Below are positions 1 to 11,250 of a stretch of DNA of 41,016 nt, piece by piece. The position numbers and the translations under genes are program-made. The DNA is from Rhizopus sp. PT2906 (Eukaryota > Mucoromycota > Mucoromycetes > Mucorales > Rhizopodaceae). Each line of letters begins with the position of its first letter. Position 1 is the stretch's first letter. The stretch lies in NCBI GenBank assembly GCA_025529335.1, contig JAMYHX010000395.1:1-41016 (forward strand). Reading direction: 5' to 3'. The notes under the pieces were generated by a model. The model did no database searches. It was not told where the DNA came from and saw only the letters and a list, made by a program, of their open reading frames with translations.

Positions 1-2078
1 AGGTACACTGATTGTACCCTAGCACGGTATCCTCCGGTCCGGATACCATTTTCGTTTTATAAAAATTAATCTCCGTAGGTTAGTGCCCTTATGCTTTCTC
101 CAATCATTCCAATTGCATTTGAAGTAGATGTAGCCATGTGAGATCTTTCATTCCCTCTCTTTAAGAGTGAGCAGTATCTAGGCTGGCAAGACAAAAGATG
201 TAGAGAATAAAGTCAAGAATCAAAATGTTGTTATAAGTAATTCACAAAAAAAAAAGAGCATATGATGTTGTAAGCTCTTTGGTTAAACAAGATCTATATA
301 TCAATCTACATTCAGTTACACGGACCTTTGTGTCCCTAATTAATGTCATATGAACCACTTTACCTTTTTAAAAAAGAAAAAACCTCTTTAAAGACTGGAG
401 TGGGACAAGAGGCAAAAGAAAATGACTCAGTCACGGCGATCTGCCAGATTACAGTAACAATGAACTGTAAGTATAAAATGAGATGATGGTGCTATCGAGT
501 GGGACACCATTTCCTTAGTTCATGCTTTTCATATCATCAAGATTGACAGTTACAGCCAGCATAGGCGGCGATATTTTACGACGAGAGCTATGATGTCAAA
601 GCTTACTATAATAGAAAAGTTCGATGGAAACTGTAAGAAATAAAGAACATAGGCATATGCCTTCTGAAATAATCAATCATTTGTTTCTTTTCTTTTTCTT
701 CTAAGCGCTATATCAAATTCAATTGTTCTTGTATACGTCTTTATCAATGTGCTTGGGTCTTATCTGCCCCTTCTAACCTCACTTGATTCTTCGATACATT
801 TATGACCTCCACCTTTACCATAAAGCTTTCTTATACACTATATATGTACTTGAATGAGAGGGTCTGTTTACTTTCTTTAGCTAAATACTTCATTCTTTCA
901 TGAGTTTGCTGCATTGAAATGGAGTAAAGAAATTGAGGGGATAAAATGATTATACCGCGCTATTAGGTTAAATCTCAGCATGATCGTAAAAGATGAAAAG
1001 AAGCAAGAAAAAGCACGAATTGACATTTATTACCGTGTTATTTTATATTTAGACAGTCTTAATAAGATGGTAATATGTACATTATGAAGGCAACATGTTT
1101 TATAAAGAAAAAACAAGTTTGTCAAATGGGTCCATTGTAAAGATGAAGAAAAAAAAAACTTGTTCCATTCCTATTCGTCGGGTCGTCGTACAAATTCCGT
1201 TACTGTCAATGGGTTTCTTTTGTGATACATACCTTGATGTGTTACTGTCACTCCTGTCGCCTTTTTAAATAAAACAATCAGTAATCCAAACTCTAGGATT
1301 TTATAATGTTATTACCAGCAGTGCCCTGATACCATTGACTATAGCAATTAGAGAAATATGCTTCATCATTTAGGCTTATAATAACTATGCTTTGAATTGT
1401 TGGATTCAGTTACCGCTATGAAAACAAAAGAAGGATCTCGGTAACTGTCTACTGATATGTTCTGAAATTAGCATATTTACATACAGACCAATTATAATGA
1501 ATTTGTAAACTTCATTAAAGCAAGCAGATAGGCCCGAAGCGGAAGGATATGCCTACAAGTGAACTACAGTTAAAAACTGAAACAATTAAGACGACTCAGC
1601 AAATATGTATGGTACGACTAAAACAACTCTATATTCTAAATCTTCTTTCAAACTGCAGTTTCATTATGGTATTCTAGGATATTGAAATGAAAAACAGTCT
1701 AATGTAGATATGTTCTGCTTTTAGTTTATCGGTTAAGAAAATGTATTATTTCTAGAAAGTACCATTGCATTAAAAGGTTTATAATACAATTTATACACCA
1801 AACTTTCTTCTAGAAAAAAAAATAAACTCAAAAATGACTATATTTTTTTCTCTATGCTCTTATTTAATGAATGAATCACTGCTGTTCATCATGGATTCTT
1901 TGGAGAAAATAGTCAAATGTATACCGAAATCACCACCAATTCATGCAATACATAGCACATAATCAAACATACATGATTATTCTAGGGTAATACTAAGGGC
2001 ACTGCAAATCCAAAAAAGGTAATACTCCCAAACTGCAGAACAAAAGTTTGTCAAGGCTATTTATGTGATTTAATTCAG
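1..2078. other. gene-poor AT-rich stretch
   Basis: No reading frame here looks like protein on either strand. The sequence is AT-rich with scattered poly-A/T runs and short direct repeats. I see no tRNA, array or element end in it. Confidence 0.5.
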
Positions 2079-2258
2079 AAACTACTCAGAGCTGCTATAC
2101 GAAAGGATTTGAGGGAGCATGGCGTATACCCTAAGCTTCCCCTGATGCCTACGTCTAGACTTGTTCAAAATAAAGTTGCTTTTTTTTCATGCTTCGGAAC
2201 GCGTCTACCATTTGCTATTAGCATTTTTGGTGGTGGCGCTCTTTTGATTTATACATAA
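2079..2258 (+). other. short open stretch, possible exon or coding remnant
   Basis: An AG acceptor-like site ends at 2078, and about 59 codons stay open from there to TAA at 2256-2258. The first part reads like helical protein (KLLRAAIRKDLREHGVYPK, then PLMPTSRLVQNK). No start codon or upstream exon could be joined to it, and I do not recognise the family. It may be a relic of a mobile element or a chance frame. Confidence 0.2.
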
Positions 2259-4056
2259 ATTGCTTCATTTCTTTATAAAAAATTATTACTTCATACAACA
2301 TCTACTAAAAAGAAAAAACAGCATTTATCTAGTCTTTAATTGCAAAAAGTCAAAGGTAAAAAAGGGATCTGGCAGAGTGACACAAATAGTGTGTGTGTGA
2401 CCAAGACAAGGAAATAAGCCCAAAGACGCGTGATATAAACAAAGGATACATGAAATTTATTACTCTTTAGTCTATTTTTTTTTACTATATAAAAAATAGA
2501 GGTGATCAATCTCATTAGCATATTTATATATATACAATCGACAGTTTGAATGAATAGAAAAGTATAGAAAAGATAGGCAAAGAGTCATGAAACGCTTTAG
2601 AAATAAACAAAAGTGTGAGTGTAAACCATATTTTGTTGAAAGGAGTAAAACCTTATTTATTGAAAACAATAGCTTCACATAACTAAGAAAAGGGTATAAA
2701 TAGAGAGAAATTTGCTCTCATCCCTTTTTTTCTCTTTCTTTTCTTTTGATTGTTCTCTTTGATCAAGGTACGTTTCTTTATAAAGCTTACTCGGCAAGGC
2801 GATGATTATGTATTCAAGGATTTCTATGCAATCTCTTTCTATGATGCTCAATACGTATCCTGGACTGACAACAGTCGTTCGTTTCATCGCTCAACTGGAG
2901 GCTTTTAGGTAGCCAAAAGGAGAGTTATGGGCATTCGATTGGAATCTTTACACAGGGCCAGTAGTTAGTTGGGAGCTGGTTATCTGAGATCATAGCTGTG
3001 ATAGATTGTTGGTGATGCTTCCTGCTGCCTGGCTGCCGCAAAGGGGTGCATAAGCTAGTTGACAATTGACAAGGCTCAGCTAATGCATACCCCAACGGTA
3101 CGTCTGCTACAGCAGGCCTTTGCAGGATGCTCTGGTATTTGATGGTTTCTATGAGTACCTGGTCCTTGTTCTGATGGTTAATGGTCGACCTGAAGAATGT
3201 CGCCACAACAGCAATCAGAACCTTTAAAAGTCTTTTGGCATCGTTGCTGGCCTCTTTTTTTCTTCTCTTTTAGGTTTTCTTTGGTCAAAGGTTCTACTTA
3301 CAATGTAAATCCAATTCTCTTACTTTCTAAATGAACAATAATCAACATATTATGAACAGAGTATAGATAATCTCAATGCATTACTATAAACCATGGTTAC
3401 TGATATAGGATTCATAAAGAGTAGTAGGGCATAAATAAATCTATTGTTAAAAGCATACTTTATAAGCTATGCCATTTTGAATTGTAGTATTCAAGTATAA
3501 ATCAAATTGTTTATTGCATTTTTCACTTGAACAGCCTTCAGTTTCCTTTCAAAAGAGCATTTTGTAGTTTGTAAGGGTATTGCTTTTTTTGTATTTGCAG
3601 CGTCCCTAGTATTACCCATTAAAACCCCGTTACAACAAACCTTGCGAGCCAGACAACTCTCATTATGGCTCTTTATGACTCTCACTATGGCTCTCTGTGC
3701 AGATTCGAAAAGCCATTTATAAGAAAACAGCATCTAAAGTTTGCAGGTTCATGTAAAAGAAGGCTTTGTTAATCTTTTTATGAAAATGTAATCAATTGAA
3801 GTAACCAATTGAGACTAGGAGCATTGTATGAAGGCAATTATGCATTTGGCGCATGGGCTATATTTTTTTTTCCTTTTGAAGAACGTGCGTTAGCCAATGA
3901 GAAGCCTTGAACGTTTATCCCAAAAAGAGAGTCAATCTGCCAATCACTTTGTGACGTGGAAGAGCTCTCTTTCTCTCTTTCTTTCTCTTTTTAAAGGGTT
4001 TTTATTTATTACTTATATCTTGTTGAGCAAGCGTTAAAACTGAGTTGGTTGCATAC
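2259..4056. other. intergenic region upstream of the SGF73-like gene
   Basis: Only short frames are present. About 2640-3240 is visibly less AT-rich than its surroundings and carries minus-strand frames of 70-93 codons (2675-2887 and 2925-3206) that match no family I know. A further minus frame at 3491-3733 is also unrecognised. A pyrimidine-rich tract lies at about 3965-3992, shortly before the next gene. Confidence 0.4.
3894..3944 (+). promoter_or_regulatory. paired CCAAT boxes upstream of the SGF73-like gene
   Basis: CCAAT occurs at 3894-3898 and 3940-3944, about 115-160 bp before the ATG at 4057. A CT-rich tract follows at 3965-3992. This is a common fungal promoter layout for HAP-complex binding. 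That it functions here is inference. Confidence 0.35.
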
Positions 4057-5671
4057 ATGTCTTCTAACGGAAATCATAAGAAACGTACACATGCCAGAGG
4101 TTAATTGTAGTCATTTTTAAAAAACAACTTTATATAAATCAACCACAATAGATCTTTTAACTGAAGAACAACAACACACTTTGAGAAGCAAAGTGAATAA
4201 AATAGAAAAACTTCGATCAGGTAGTTTAGTAACTGCTATTTTCTTTTTTTTTTTTTTTCTGTCTGTGTGTATTTGTGTTTAGTATTATAAACTTATCTTT
4301 GGTGTGTATTTAGAAATAGTCTCGCTATCAAAACCTCTTTTACAATCAGGGGCAAATTGGCCTAAACATGTCACAACGGATACTTTGGCGATTTTTCAAG
4401 ACGAAGAGAGTTGGAATAGTATCAACAGAATCCATAAGAGACCAAAGATAATTGGAGATATCAAAGGATCATCATGGAGTTCGATAAAGGATACACTCAA
4501 TTTAAATTCAGAAGGTAAAATGAACAATGGAAACAACAATAAAGATTGGTGTCTCACAACAGATTTATAAAAAGATGAAAGTCATTCAGAAAGTGAATTG
4601 TCAACAGATACAGTCAAATTTAATACAGATGATATGGTAACACTAGGTACAATGCCAATGGAAGAAGAAACGATTGTGATAAAGTGTAGTAATTGTCAAA
4701 GGCCTGTCCTGCCAAGCAAATTTAGGAAACATGCAGGTAAAGCGATAAATAAGGATGTAGATCATGTGTAAACAGAATTTCTTTTTAGAAACATGCTTGG
4801 GTGATAGATTAATGCCTAGTGCTTTATCAAATGAAGAGTATGCATTGAAATCATCTGATAAAAAAAGGAGGCTGCGTCCTGGTAGTATCGAAGGTAACCT
4901 TATATATTCAAATAAGCTCTCTCCCTTGATTACTCACTCCATCACAGATACAGATACAGATACAGAATCAAATGGAAAACCAATATCTGAAAAGAAAAAA
5001 AGTAAAAAACTAAGGAGAGGAAAAGGTAAATCTGGTAGTTCTATCATAGATTATATTCTTATGTCCCAACTAAAAGATTAAATAAACCATAACTAAAGCA
5101 CCCTTGGACTTGGATAAGCAATGTGGAGTGATATATGGTCCATATGGTCTTCCTTGTACAAGATCAATAACATGCAAAACTCACTCGATGAGTGCCAAAC
5201 GCGCAGTAGAAGGCAGATCTCAGCCATATAATGTACTCTTGGCAGCATACCAAAAGAAGCCTGTTATAAAGTCCATTGGTGAGAAAAATCAAAAAAGAAG
5301 AATGAACGATTCTGTCTCTGTTCAAACATTAACCCCGAGTCATAGGAAATGATATTGTGCTAAATGACTCAGAACAGCTATTGAAGCATCATAAAAAGCT
5401 GCAAGAAAAATCATCGTTATTACACTCAAATAAGCCATCAAAAAGCGAATCACCGGCTAAACAAGGCAAGGAAGAAGAGTTTTATGTTGATTCTGACGAA
5501 GAATTAGAAAATGTGATGCAAGCCCTACAATTTAGCCAACCTAGACCATTAGCAGAAAAACATTATTCTTACACTAAACGCAAACGCCAATGCATCCGGT
5601 TGAGGACCATTTTATTAGACGCCATAACACCTAAAATAGGGATAGAAAATGACGGGTTTCGACATAGTTAA
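4057..5671 (+). CDS. SGF73: SAGA complex DUB-module subunit, Sgf73/ataxin-7 type (SCA7 domain)
   Basis: Exons 4057-4099, 4152-4220, 4314-4514, 4575-4736, 4789-5025, 5099-5278 and 5373-5671 join to 396 aa. The N-terminus reads MSSNGNHKKRTHARDLLTEE. An atypical zinc finger, C-x2-C-x8-H-x4-C (CSNCQRPVLPSKFRKHAETC, about residues 140-160), is completed only when intron 4737-4788 is removed. The SCA7 domain (CGVIYGPYGLPCTRSITC, then KTHSMSAKR) lies at about residues 240-285. An acidic VDSDEELENVMQAL segment and basic residues follow. In yeast and animals this subunit anchors the Ubp8-Sgf11-Sus1 H2B deubiquitinase to SAGA in the nucleus. Every intron is phase 1 and splits a G-starting codon. A further stop-free intron-like stretch inside exon 5 (4894-4947) would shorten the protein to 378 aa if spliced. 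Confidence 0.88.
4894..4947 (+). other. possible in-frame (3n) intron inside SGF73 exon 5
   Basis: A 54-nt stretch begins GTAACC and ends ATCACAG. It is phase 1 like all the other introns of this gene, contains TGATTACTCAC as a possible branch region and has no stop. Retention or removal both keep the frame. Whether it is spliced cannot be told from sequence. Confidence 0.5.
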
Positions 5672-6057
5672 AGACAAGGAAGCACTAAAAATGCTGTTGG
5701 CTTCAAAAAGTATAATTATATTGTACATACATTGCATAAATAAACATGGATTAAAAAGTACCTCATATAACCCCGGTACCTGGATTATGGGGTAAAGAAG
5801 GAAAGGAGAGAGTGAGGGGAAGGAGTGATGTTGCACATGCCATGTGAATGCCCAGAGTAACTGTGTATTATTGATCTTCTCTCTCGAAATTTTCATTTCT
5901 AGATGGGAATTGAATTGTCACATTGACATCAAAGCCCTCTTTTTTAAGTTTAAAAGAAAGAGAGGCATCAGCACTCCTTTTTCTTTCTCTCTCTCTCTCT
6001 CTCTTTTTCTTTCTTCCCTTCTTTCTTTATATTTTGCTTATCTTGTTCTCAATAGCA
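5672..6057. other. intergenic region with CT-rich promoter tract
   Basis: This short spacer separates the SGF73-like gene from the GATA gene. About 5981-6030 is almost pure C/T, including a run of CT dinucleotides. It ends about 30 bp before the ATG at 6058, as is common for fungal core promoters. Nothing else is evident. Confidence 0.5.
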
Positions 6058-7093
6058 ATGATGTTTAGAGAAAGGTAAAAACATGATATAAAAGGAAAAG
6101 AAAAGGGCCTAATATAAACATTAGAGATGGGATCGCAGATAAACGATATGGAAATGATAAGGACAACAATAATAGTTTACCATCTATCAATACACTATTA
6201 TCTATGAACAATGTAAGCCTATCTACATCAGCTCAACCAAAATACCACAATGCCATTTCATCCACTCATACTACACAATATGAATCTACTCCAACTCATG
6301 CCAATCAAAGCCCATTCTCTGTTCTACATCAACCTCAAAACTTACGAAATGAATCCGCATCTATGTTACCTATCTTTATAAAAGATAAGCAACATACGTC
6401 TCCAATAGAAACGATTTTGACACCTTCATCCTTTTCAACACAAACCACAGAGCATGATGTCAATGAGGTAACTATGAATACACATATTGGAGAAGGCTCA
6501 AAGTAATGTTTAAGATTATACACCATTGCTCAATTATTGGAAAACTCATAAGAGAAAAGTCAAGTGCTGAGCTCAACGATATATATACAATAAAGCCTTG
6601 GTTGGATGAGATGATCAATAAAGCAAACCAGCTATTGAATGCTTTACTTCGATTAAGAAAGCAACAGATGGCTGCGGAGCAGATGCTAAGTGCACACCAA
6701 ACATTTGCTAATTTAGATGGGAGGGTACTTATTTTTAATTCGAATGACTCATTTTATATATAAAAAAAGGATCTCACATCTATCTTTTTGTTAGTGTTCT
6801 GTGCCTTTGAGAAAACGTAAAAGACGGGTAAGTTGAAGAAGAACCAATACAGCCTGAATGCTAAAGCTTATGCAATAGAGGTTAAGCTTTCAAGGCCAAT
6901 GTCATTCATGCAATACCTCCGAAACGCCTGAATGGAGAAGAGGTCCAAACGGTGCTCGCACATTATGCAATGCCTGTGGTCTTCGTAAGTTGGAAAGAGG
7001 ATTGGTAAAATTGCACAACTACTAATAAATCTAGTAGATTATGCCAAGCTCTCAAAGAAGAACAAGCACAGCGATGACACGAGTATGAAGTGA
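6058..7093 (+). CDS. GATA-type zinc-finger transcription factor, NsdD-like
   Basis: Exons 6058-6074, 6125-6467, 6515-6724, 6795-6827, 6879-6984 and 7038-7093 give 254 aa. A single C-terminal GATA finger spans about residues 209-234: CHSC, an 18-residue loop containing TPEWRRGPNGARTL, then CNAC followed by GLHYAKLSKK. The last four residues of the finger signature straddle intron 6985-7037. A basic RKRKRRR segment precedes the finger. The first 100 residues are Ser/Thr/Asn/Gln-rich and probably disordered; residues about 120-185 are helical (KPWLDEMINKANQLLNALLR). The layout, with a basic stretch, one finger of this sequence and the extreme C-terminus, fits the NsdD/SUB-1 group, which controls development in ascomycetes. 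The true target here is unknown. Exon 1 codes for only 5 2/3 residues, so the start is inferred; an ATG at 6204 is the fallback. Confidence 0.8.
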
Positions 7094-7480
7094 CTTGTGC
7101 GTTTGTGATGTCAAAATTAGGTTAAACTTCCCTCGGAACAATGGATAAAAAGAAGAAAAAAACGTGTAAATCATTTATGCCATCGGTACCCAGGGTGTAA
7201 CATCTTAGCATTGCTTCTCTCCTTCTTTTAATAAGTCTAGAAATGCTCTTTCGTTTCATTCTATCTATTTGTATGCCTTGACTCCTCCTTCCCTTTCTTT
7301 TTTTGTGTGTATATATTTTTAACATAACGCTTAAACTTCTATTGCCGCCTTTGTCATCATCAACCTTTTTTTATGTTTATTTTCTATTAAAGGCTTGTCG
7401 GTGTCTTCTTTTTTATTCCCTATTAAAAGCCATTTTGTGCTAATATCCGAAATAGCGGAGAGACATCGTTGGTAGAACCA
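7094..7480. other. intergenic, pyrimidine-rich
   Basis: T- and CT-rich DNA follows the GATA gene stop. I see no coding frame with family resemblance and no RNA gene. Confidence 0.4.
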
Positions 7481-7824
7481 ATGAATATGTTTTATACCAA
7501 CATCTCTAAATGCACTCAATCCCTCAAAGCAAGCTGTGAAAAGGTAACTTGTTTTGATTTTTCATGCTTTCCTTTTTTAGGCTCTCGCTTTTTTTTCCCT
7601 AGAAAACATCCAAAAACCTGTTTATATCTTATGATTGACTGGTATATATCTCTTCTTTCTATGCCATCTTTTCTTTTAGATTAGCTTTAGCACAAGATCT
7701 GAAGAGAAATATCATAAAGCCTATGTGAAAGTGTGATACTTTGATTTATAAAAATCGTGAGACACAGGAACAATCGATCGAATGATAAAGCCAATAGAAA
7801 AATGAGGAACAGAACGCCAAGTAG
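7481..7824 (+). CDS. doubtful small spliced gene, 47 codons, unknown product
   Basis: ATG at 7481 opens a 21-codon exon (7481-7543) ending at a good GTAAC donor. A long pyrimidine-rich tract and TTTTAG acceptor lead to a second exon at 7680-7730. A possible third exon at 7798-7824 ends in TAG. The joined product would be about 46 aa with a charged tail (SEEKYHKAYVKKNEEQNAK). If the second intron is not real, it stops at 7736 with 39 aa. I recognise no family. Phase agreement and the pyrimidine-rich region upstream are the only support. Confidence 0.22.
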
Positions 7825-10316
7825 ACATATGGACGTCCCTTGTGAGCTATCACATTTAAGTTTCGTGCAATGGGATTTATAAGCTTCTGAAACCGATGTC
7901 ATACGCTGTGTATCAATATATCAGTCATGCTCTTCCTTCCTCTTTTTTGTTTTGTTCTGATTTGTCCATGTCCCAAATAGCTACAACCTTATATTGATGT
8001 AAGACAAAGTTAAAATGGAATATTCATTAAATATACTTTACATAAAGACAAGGCTTCTTTCTTAATCAAGCAGCCTCTTTATTCAATCAAAAGAAGAATT
8101 AACATTGCTTTGCTTTTATATAAGCGTATTTATTATTTTATTAAAAACAAAACACCTTGCTTCGTCACATCTGCCATTTTCTCCAGGCTCTAAAACCTGG
8201 CTATTATGTACACAATGCCAACAGTTCCTATTTCACTTTACAGGCCTGATTTATTTGCAAATATAACCCCCCAATATCATCAGTAACTTCATGGCATGGA
8301 TTTAATAAAAGCGGTCTTTTCAACCTCTTGGCACGACAAGTGAGTGTACCTTGACAGAGCACCATGTGTTCAATAATACACAGCTTATTGACAGCATCGT
8401 TATTTTATTCGCAAAGCCTTATACATTATGCCTTTTTGGGGCTTTGAAATGATTTCGATGGTATAAATGGGAAAGTAGGTTCGTTTTATACGTCAAAGAG
8501 CTGCGTATGCCATTTTCTGACTTCATATTTATTCTTCTCGGTGTGTTCTTTACATATACTTATAAATGCCAGGTAGGTTCTATGCCAGCTTGGTGATGTC
8601 TATGGCATATGTCAAACTTTCCACCAAAAGACGCTCCACTGAAGTTGATAGTGTATAAGAATGTTTATGTTGGAAAAGGGAGCAAATCACTCGCTGTTTA
8701 TCCAAGAAGAATAAGTATCTTTGTTGTACCTGTACACACAAAGCATATGTGAATATCGTGTCTTACCAAATAAATAGACCAATCTCACCGAGATTTTAAA
8801 ATGCATAAAGTATCTATACAACATATTCCCAAGAGATACTTTGATTGTTTAGTAATGCTATGCAAGAAAGTCTCGGTCAATTAGCATGATAAATAGAAGT
8901 AAATATTTGGAAGCAATTCACACTCTTGCTGCACCAAAGCCAAGCTGTTTTATCTTTTGACACTCGGCGCTCAGAGTTTCGTACATAGGTACTGCTATAA
9001 AGGATCAAAGGATAATGATCTTCTTTATGAACCTGCTTGTTTTTTTTTCATGCTTTCTTCGTATTGTTGCGCTAACAGTGCTTGTAGAATTTCATCAGAA
9101 TTGGGCTGATATTAGTGTAAAGTATACTATTGATGTTCATAACGCTGGTTAGATATGATGTATGTCTTATTCGTCAAGCTTGAAGGGAGTAAACTGTATT
9201 GGCAAGATATTAGCCAATATCTTAAATCTGTATAGTTGACAGATTAAATTCATTAAAGTTTCTCATTAGAAAACATGTTGCCTTTTCATGTTCTGTAGCT
9301 ATACCAGGTCATTTGCTATCAATGTCGTTTTTAGTCTTGGTTCGCATGTCTAGCAATGATTGAAGGAGATAAACAATATCAATAATTGTATCTCAGATTG
9401 AATGAAGCAGTAACTGTTTATAAAGAGGAAAAAAAAAAAAAGCTATTGAAGCGCTTCTTGTTGCATGTGAAGAAAGTGGTCACAGTATCTTGACATTGCT
9501 TTATCTATCACATCATCACAATAAGATCTTCAAACGTACGGAGATTTCATTATAGATTGTCAAACATTACTACGATGATAGATTGATACGCCCTCCCTTG
9601 TGATGATTTATTGTGGCAAAAACTATTGCCGTGAAAGGAAAAAAAAGAAAACTATGTAATCATTGTGTCACGTTATCTACAAAAATCAAATGGTATATTT
9701 TCTCACAGTGCGACTGGTACAGTCTTTTCAGAAAGTCGCATTTTTGCAGTGTTTATAATACAATTTATACGAAAAAGCGATATGTCAGCGCGACATATCT
9801 TTCTGGAAATGGTGTAAATTTTGTCCCTTTTGAAAAAACAAAGGGTGCTACCTAGAAAATAGTCGCAATTTTTCGGTTAATATGATATTTTTATTGATGG
9901 CCCAATTGAGCGCCAAAATATAAAACAAATAAACGTCCGCCCTGACCAGATCAGTCCGTTTGGAAGTAAATAGTAGCGAAAAAAAAAAACTCCTTATGGG
10001 CACAAGGGTAAAAAATGTAAAGGAAAGTGATGAGTAGAGTTATCGTTGAAAAGCTAAAAGAATTGATTTAACCATACAAGAAGTTTTTGACCATGGGAGT
10101 GCTTAGTAGGAATCAATTTGTTATGGTGTAGCTGATCTAACTCATATAGAAGGGAACATATAATCGGTCATCACTGAGGCCAGGTGAGCGCTAGGTTTGG
10201 GAACCGAAAGGGCGTAAAGGAAGCATGTTCAGAAGGAATGATAATGGATCGCGTATAGTATCAGGCATGAATAGACGTCAGTGCATATCAAGGCAATAGC
10301 GATTTTTTTTGGTAAC
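7825..10316. other. long gene-poor stretch
   Basis: I find no convincing gene over about 2.5 kb. The one longer frame, 9613-9855 plus, starts with GTG and has no family resemblance. The stretch contains many short A/T runs and one perfect hairpin, listed separately. It may be degenerate repeat DNA. Confidence 0.4.
9779..9799. repeat. perfect 8-bp inverted repeat (hairpin)
   Basis: GATATGTC (9779-9786) and GACATATC (9792-9799) are exact inverted copies around the 5-nt loop AGCGC. It sits in otherwise featureless DNA. It could be a hairpin of a decayed element or a binding palindrome. Confidence 0.5.
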
Positions 10317-11250
10317 CTAGTATCTGTAGATGTTGAGCAGGAGGGCATAATCAAACTTTTTTTGTTCAAATCCTTGTTTCAGCCAAGAAGGGTCTTGACG
10401 GTCATCTTCCACATGATGCGCTAGAAGCTCGACCATGGCCTTCACGACTTCCTTAGCTTTCCATGCCATTACAAGGGCAGACAGAAAAGCTCTATCAAAC
10501 CTAGACACATCCTTGGAAATTTCTAATGCATGCGCCGATCCACCTTGGTTTGTGGTGGGGTATCTTGACAGACGAGTTACATACGAGCACGCCGGTGAAT
10601 CCATGAGAACAAGTGAACAAACCTATAGTGAATACAATGTATGCAGAAAGAGTGAGCTTTGATTACCGTAGTGCAAGTAGCCGACGATTTGTAGGTCGCC
10701 AAGTTTTGCGTGGTCAATCCTGGATTGTAAACTGTTGAACATATCCCTCATCACCTTTGACAATTTGATACGATTTTCCTTCAACGTCTTGGCGCCATTC
10801 AAATCGACAATAGATCCCGTTTCACCAGTACCATACTCTTTGAAGATGGGGTGGTTGCAATCTACAGAACGAATTATAATATCACATTTACGTCCAATCC
10901 TTTTCCTATCTTGAATCGCTTGGTCCTTGTTTTTTCTAGCTGCTGAAGCTAGACTTGATGGTTTACTACGCACAGCTTCAGCCTCTGGCACATTATCAAA
11001 TGCACAGTCTACAAATCGTCAAACATGCATCAAGCGCTATGTTTCATGGTGGGAATAGTCAAACAAGCCAGCTTCGTATTCCCGGAGCATGTTGTACACA
11101 GAGTTGCGGACCCAGTCATAGTAGCCAGGATCCTTGATGTCGTAGTTGATCTGCCAAGGTTATCGAGTGTCAATGACATCGCAAATTTCATTGGGGGGTT
11201 TTTGTTAAACAACGCAATGTAATCACGAAGCGGCGTGGGCATCATTGGCA
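10317..11250 (-). pseudogene. decayed copy of a mucoralean multicopy hypothetical protein
   Basis: Reading the minus strand gives a nearly continuous protein: about DPGYYDWVRNSVYNMLREYE (11070-11130), then PEAEAVRSKPSSLAS (10990 down), GRKCDIIIR, EYGTGETG, KVMRDMFNSL and GYLHYG (to about 10670). A separate frame with MDSPACSYVTRLSRYP runs from 10604 to 10317. From memory, this pattern (LASA-RKN, GRKCDLI, EFGAGEAG, LPK-LKDML, then a YVTRIS segment) belongs to a large unnamed family in Rhizopus/Mucor genomes. The copy is broken. There is a TAG at 11037-11039 and a TGA at 11019-11021, each easily explained as a former TGG codon. There is also a phase break near 10605-10665. Function of the family is unknown to me. 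Confidence 0.6.

Noticed and set aside
3491..3733. Minus-strand frame with TRDAAN-like motif that could recall a TnpB/Fanzor catalytic end
   Set aside because: No paired cysteines with correct spacing, no flanking resemblance and no relation to the two clear Fanzor fragments; too weak.
7687..7902. Minus-strand frame with hydrophobic stretch (ICLLGVLFLIFLLALSF)
   Set aside because: AT-rich DNA readily gives such frames; no start context, splice partners or family support.
9613..9855. Plus-strand 80-codon frame
   Set aside because: It begins at GTG, has no upstream exon and no protein resemblance; it contains the hairpin at 9779-9799, so it is probably non-coding.
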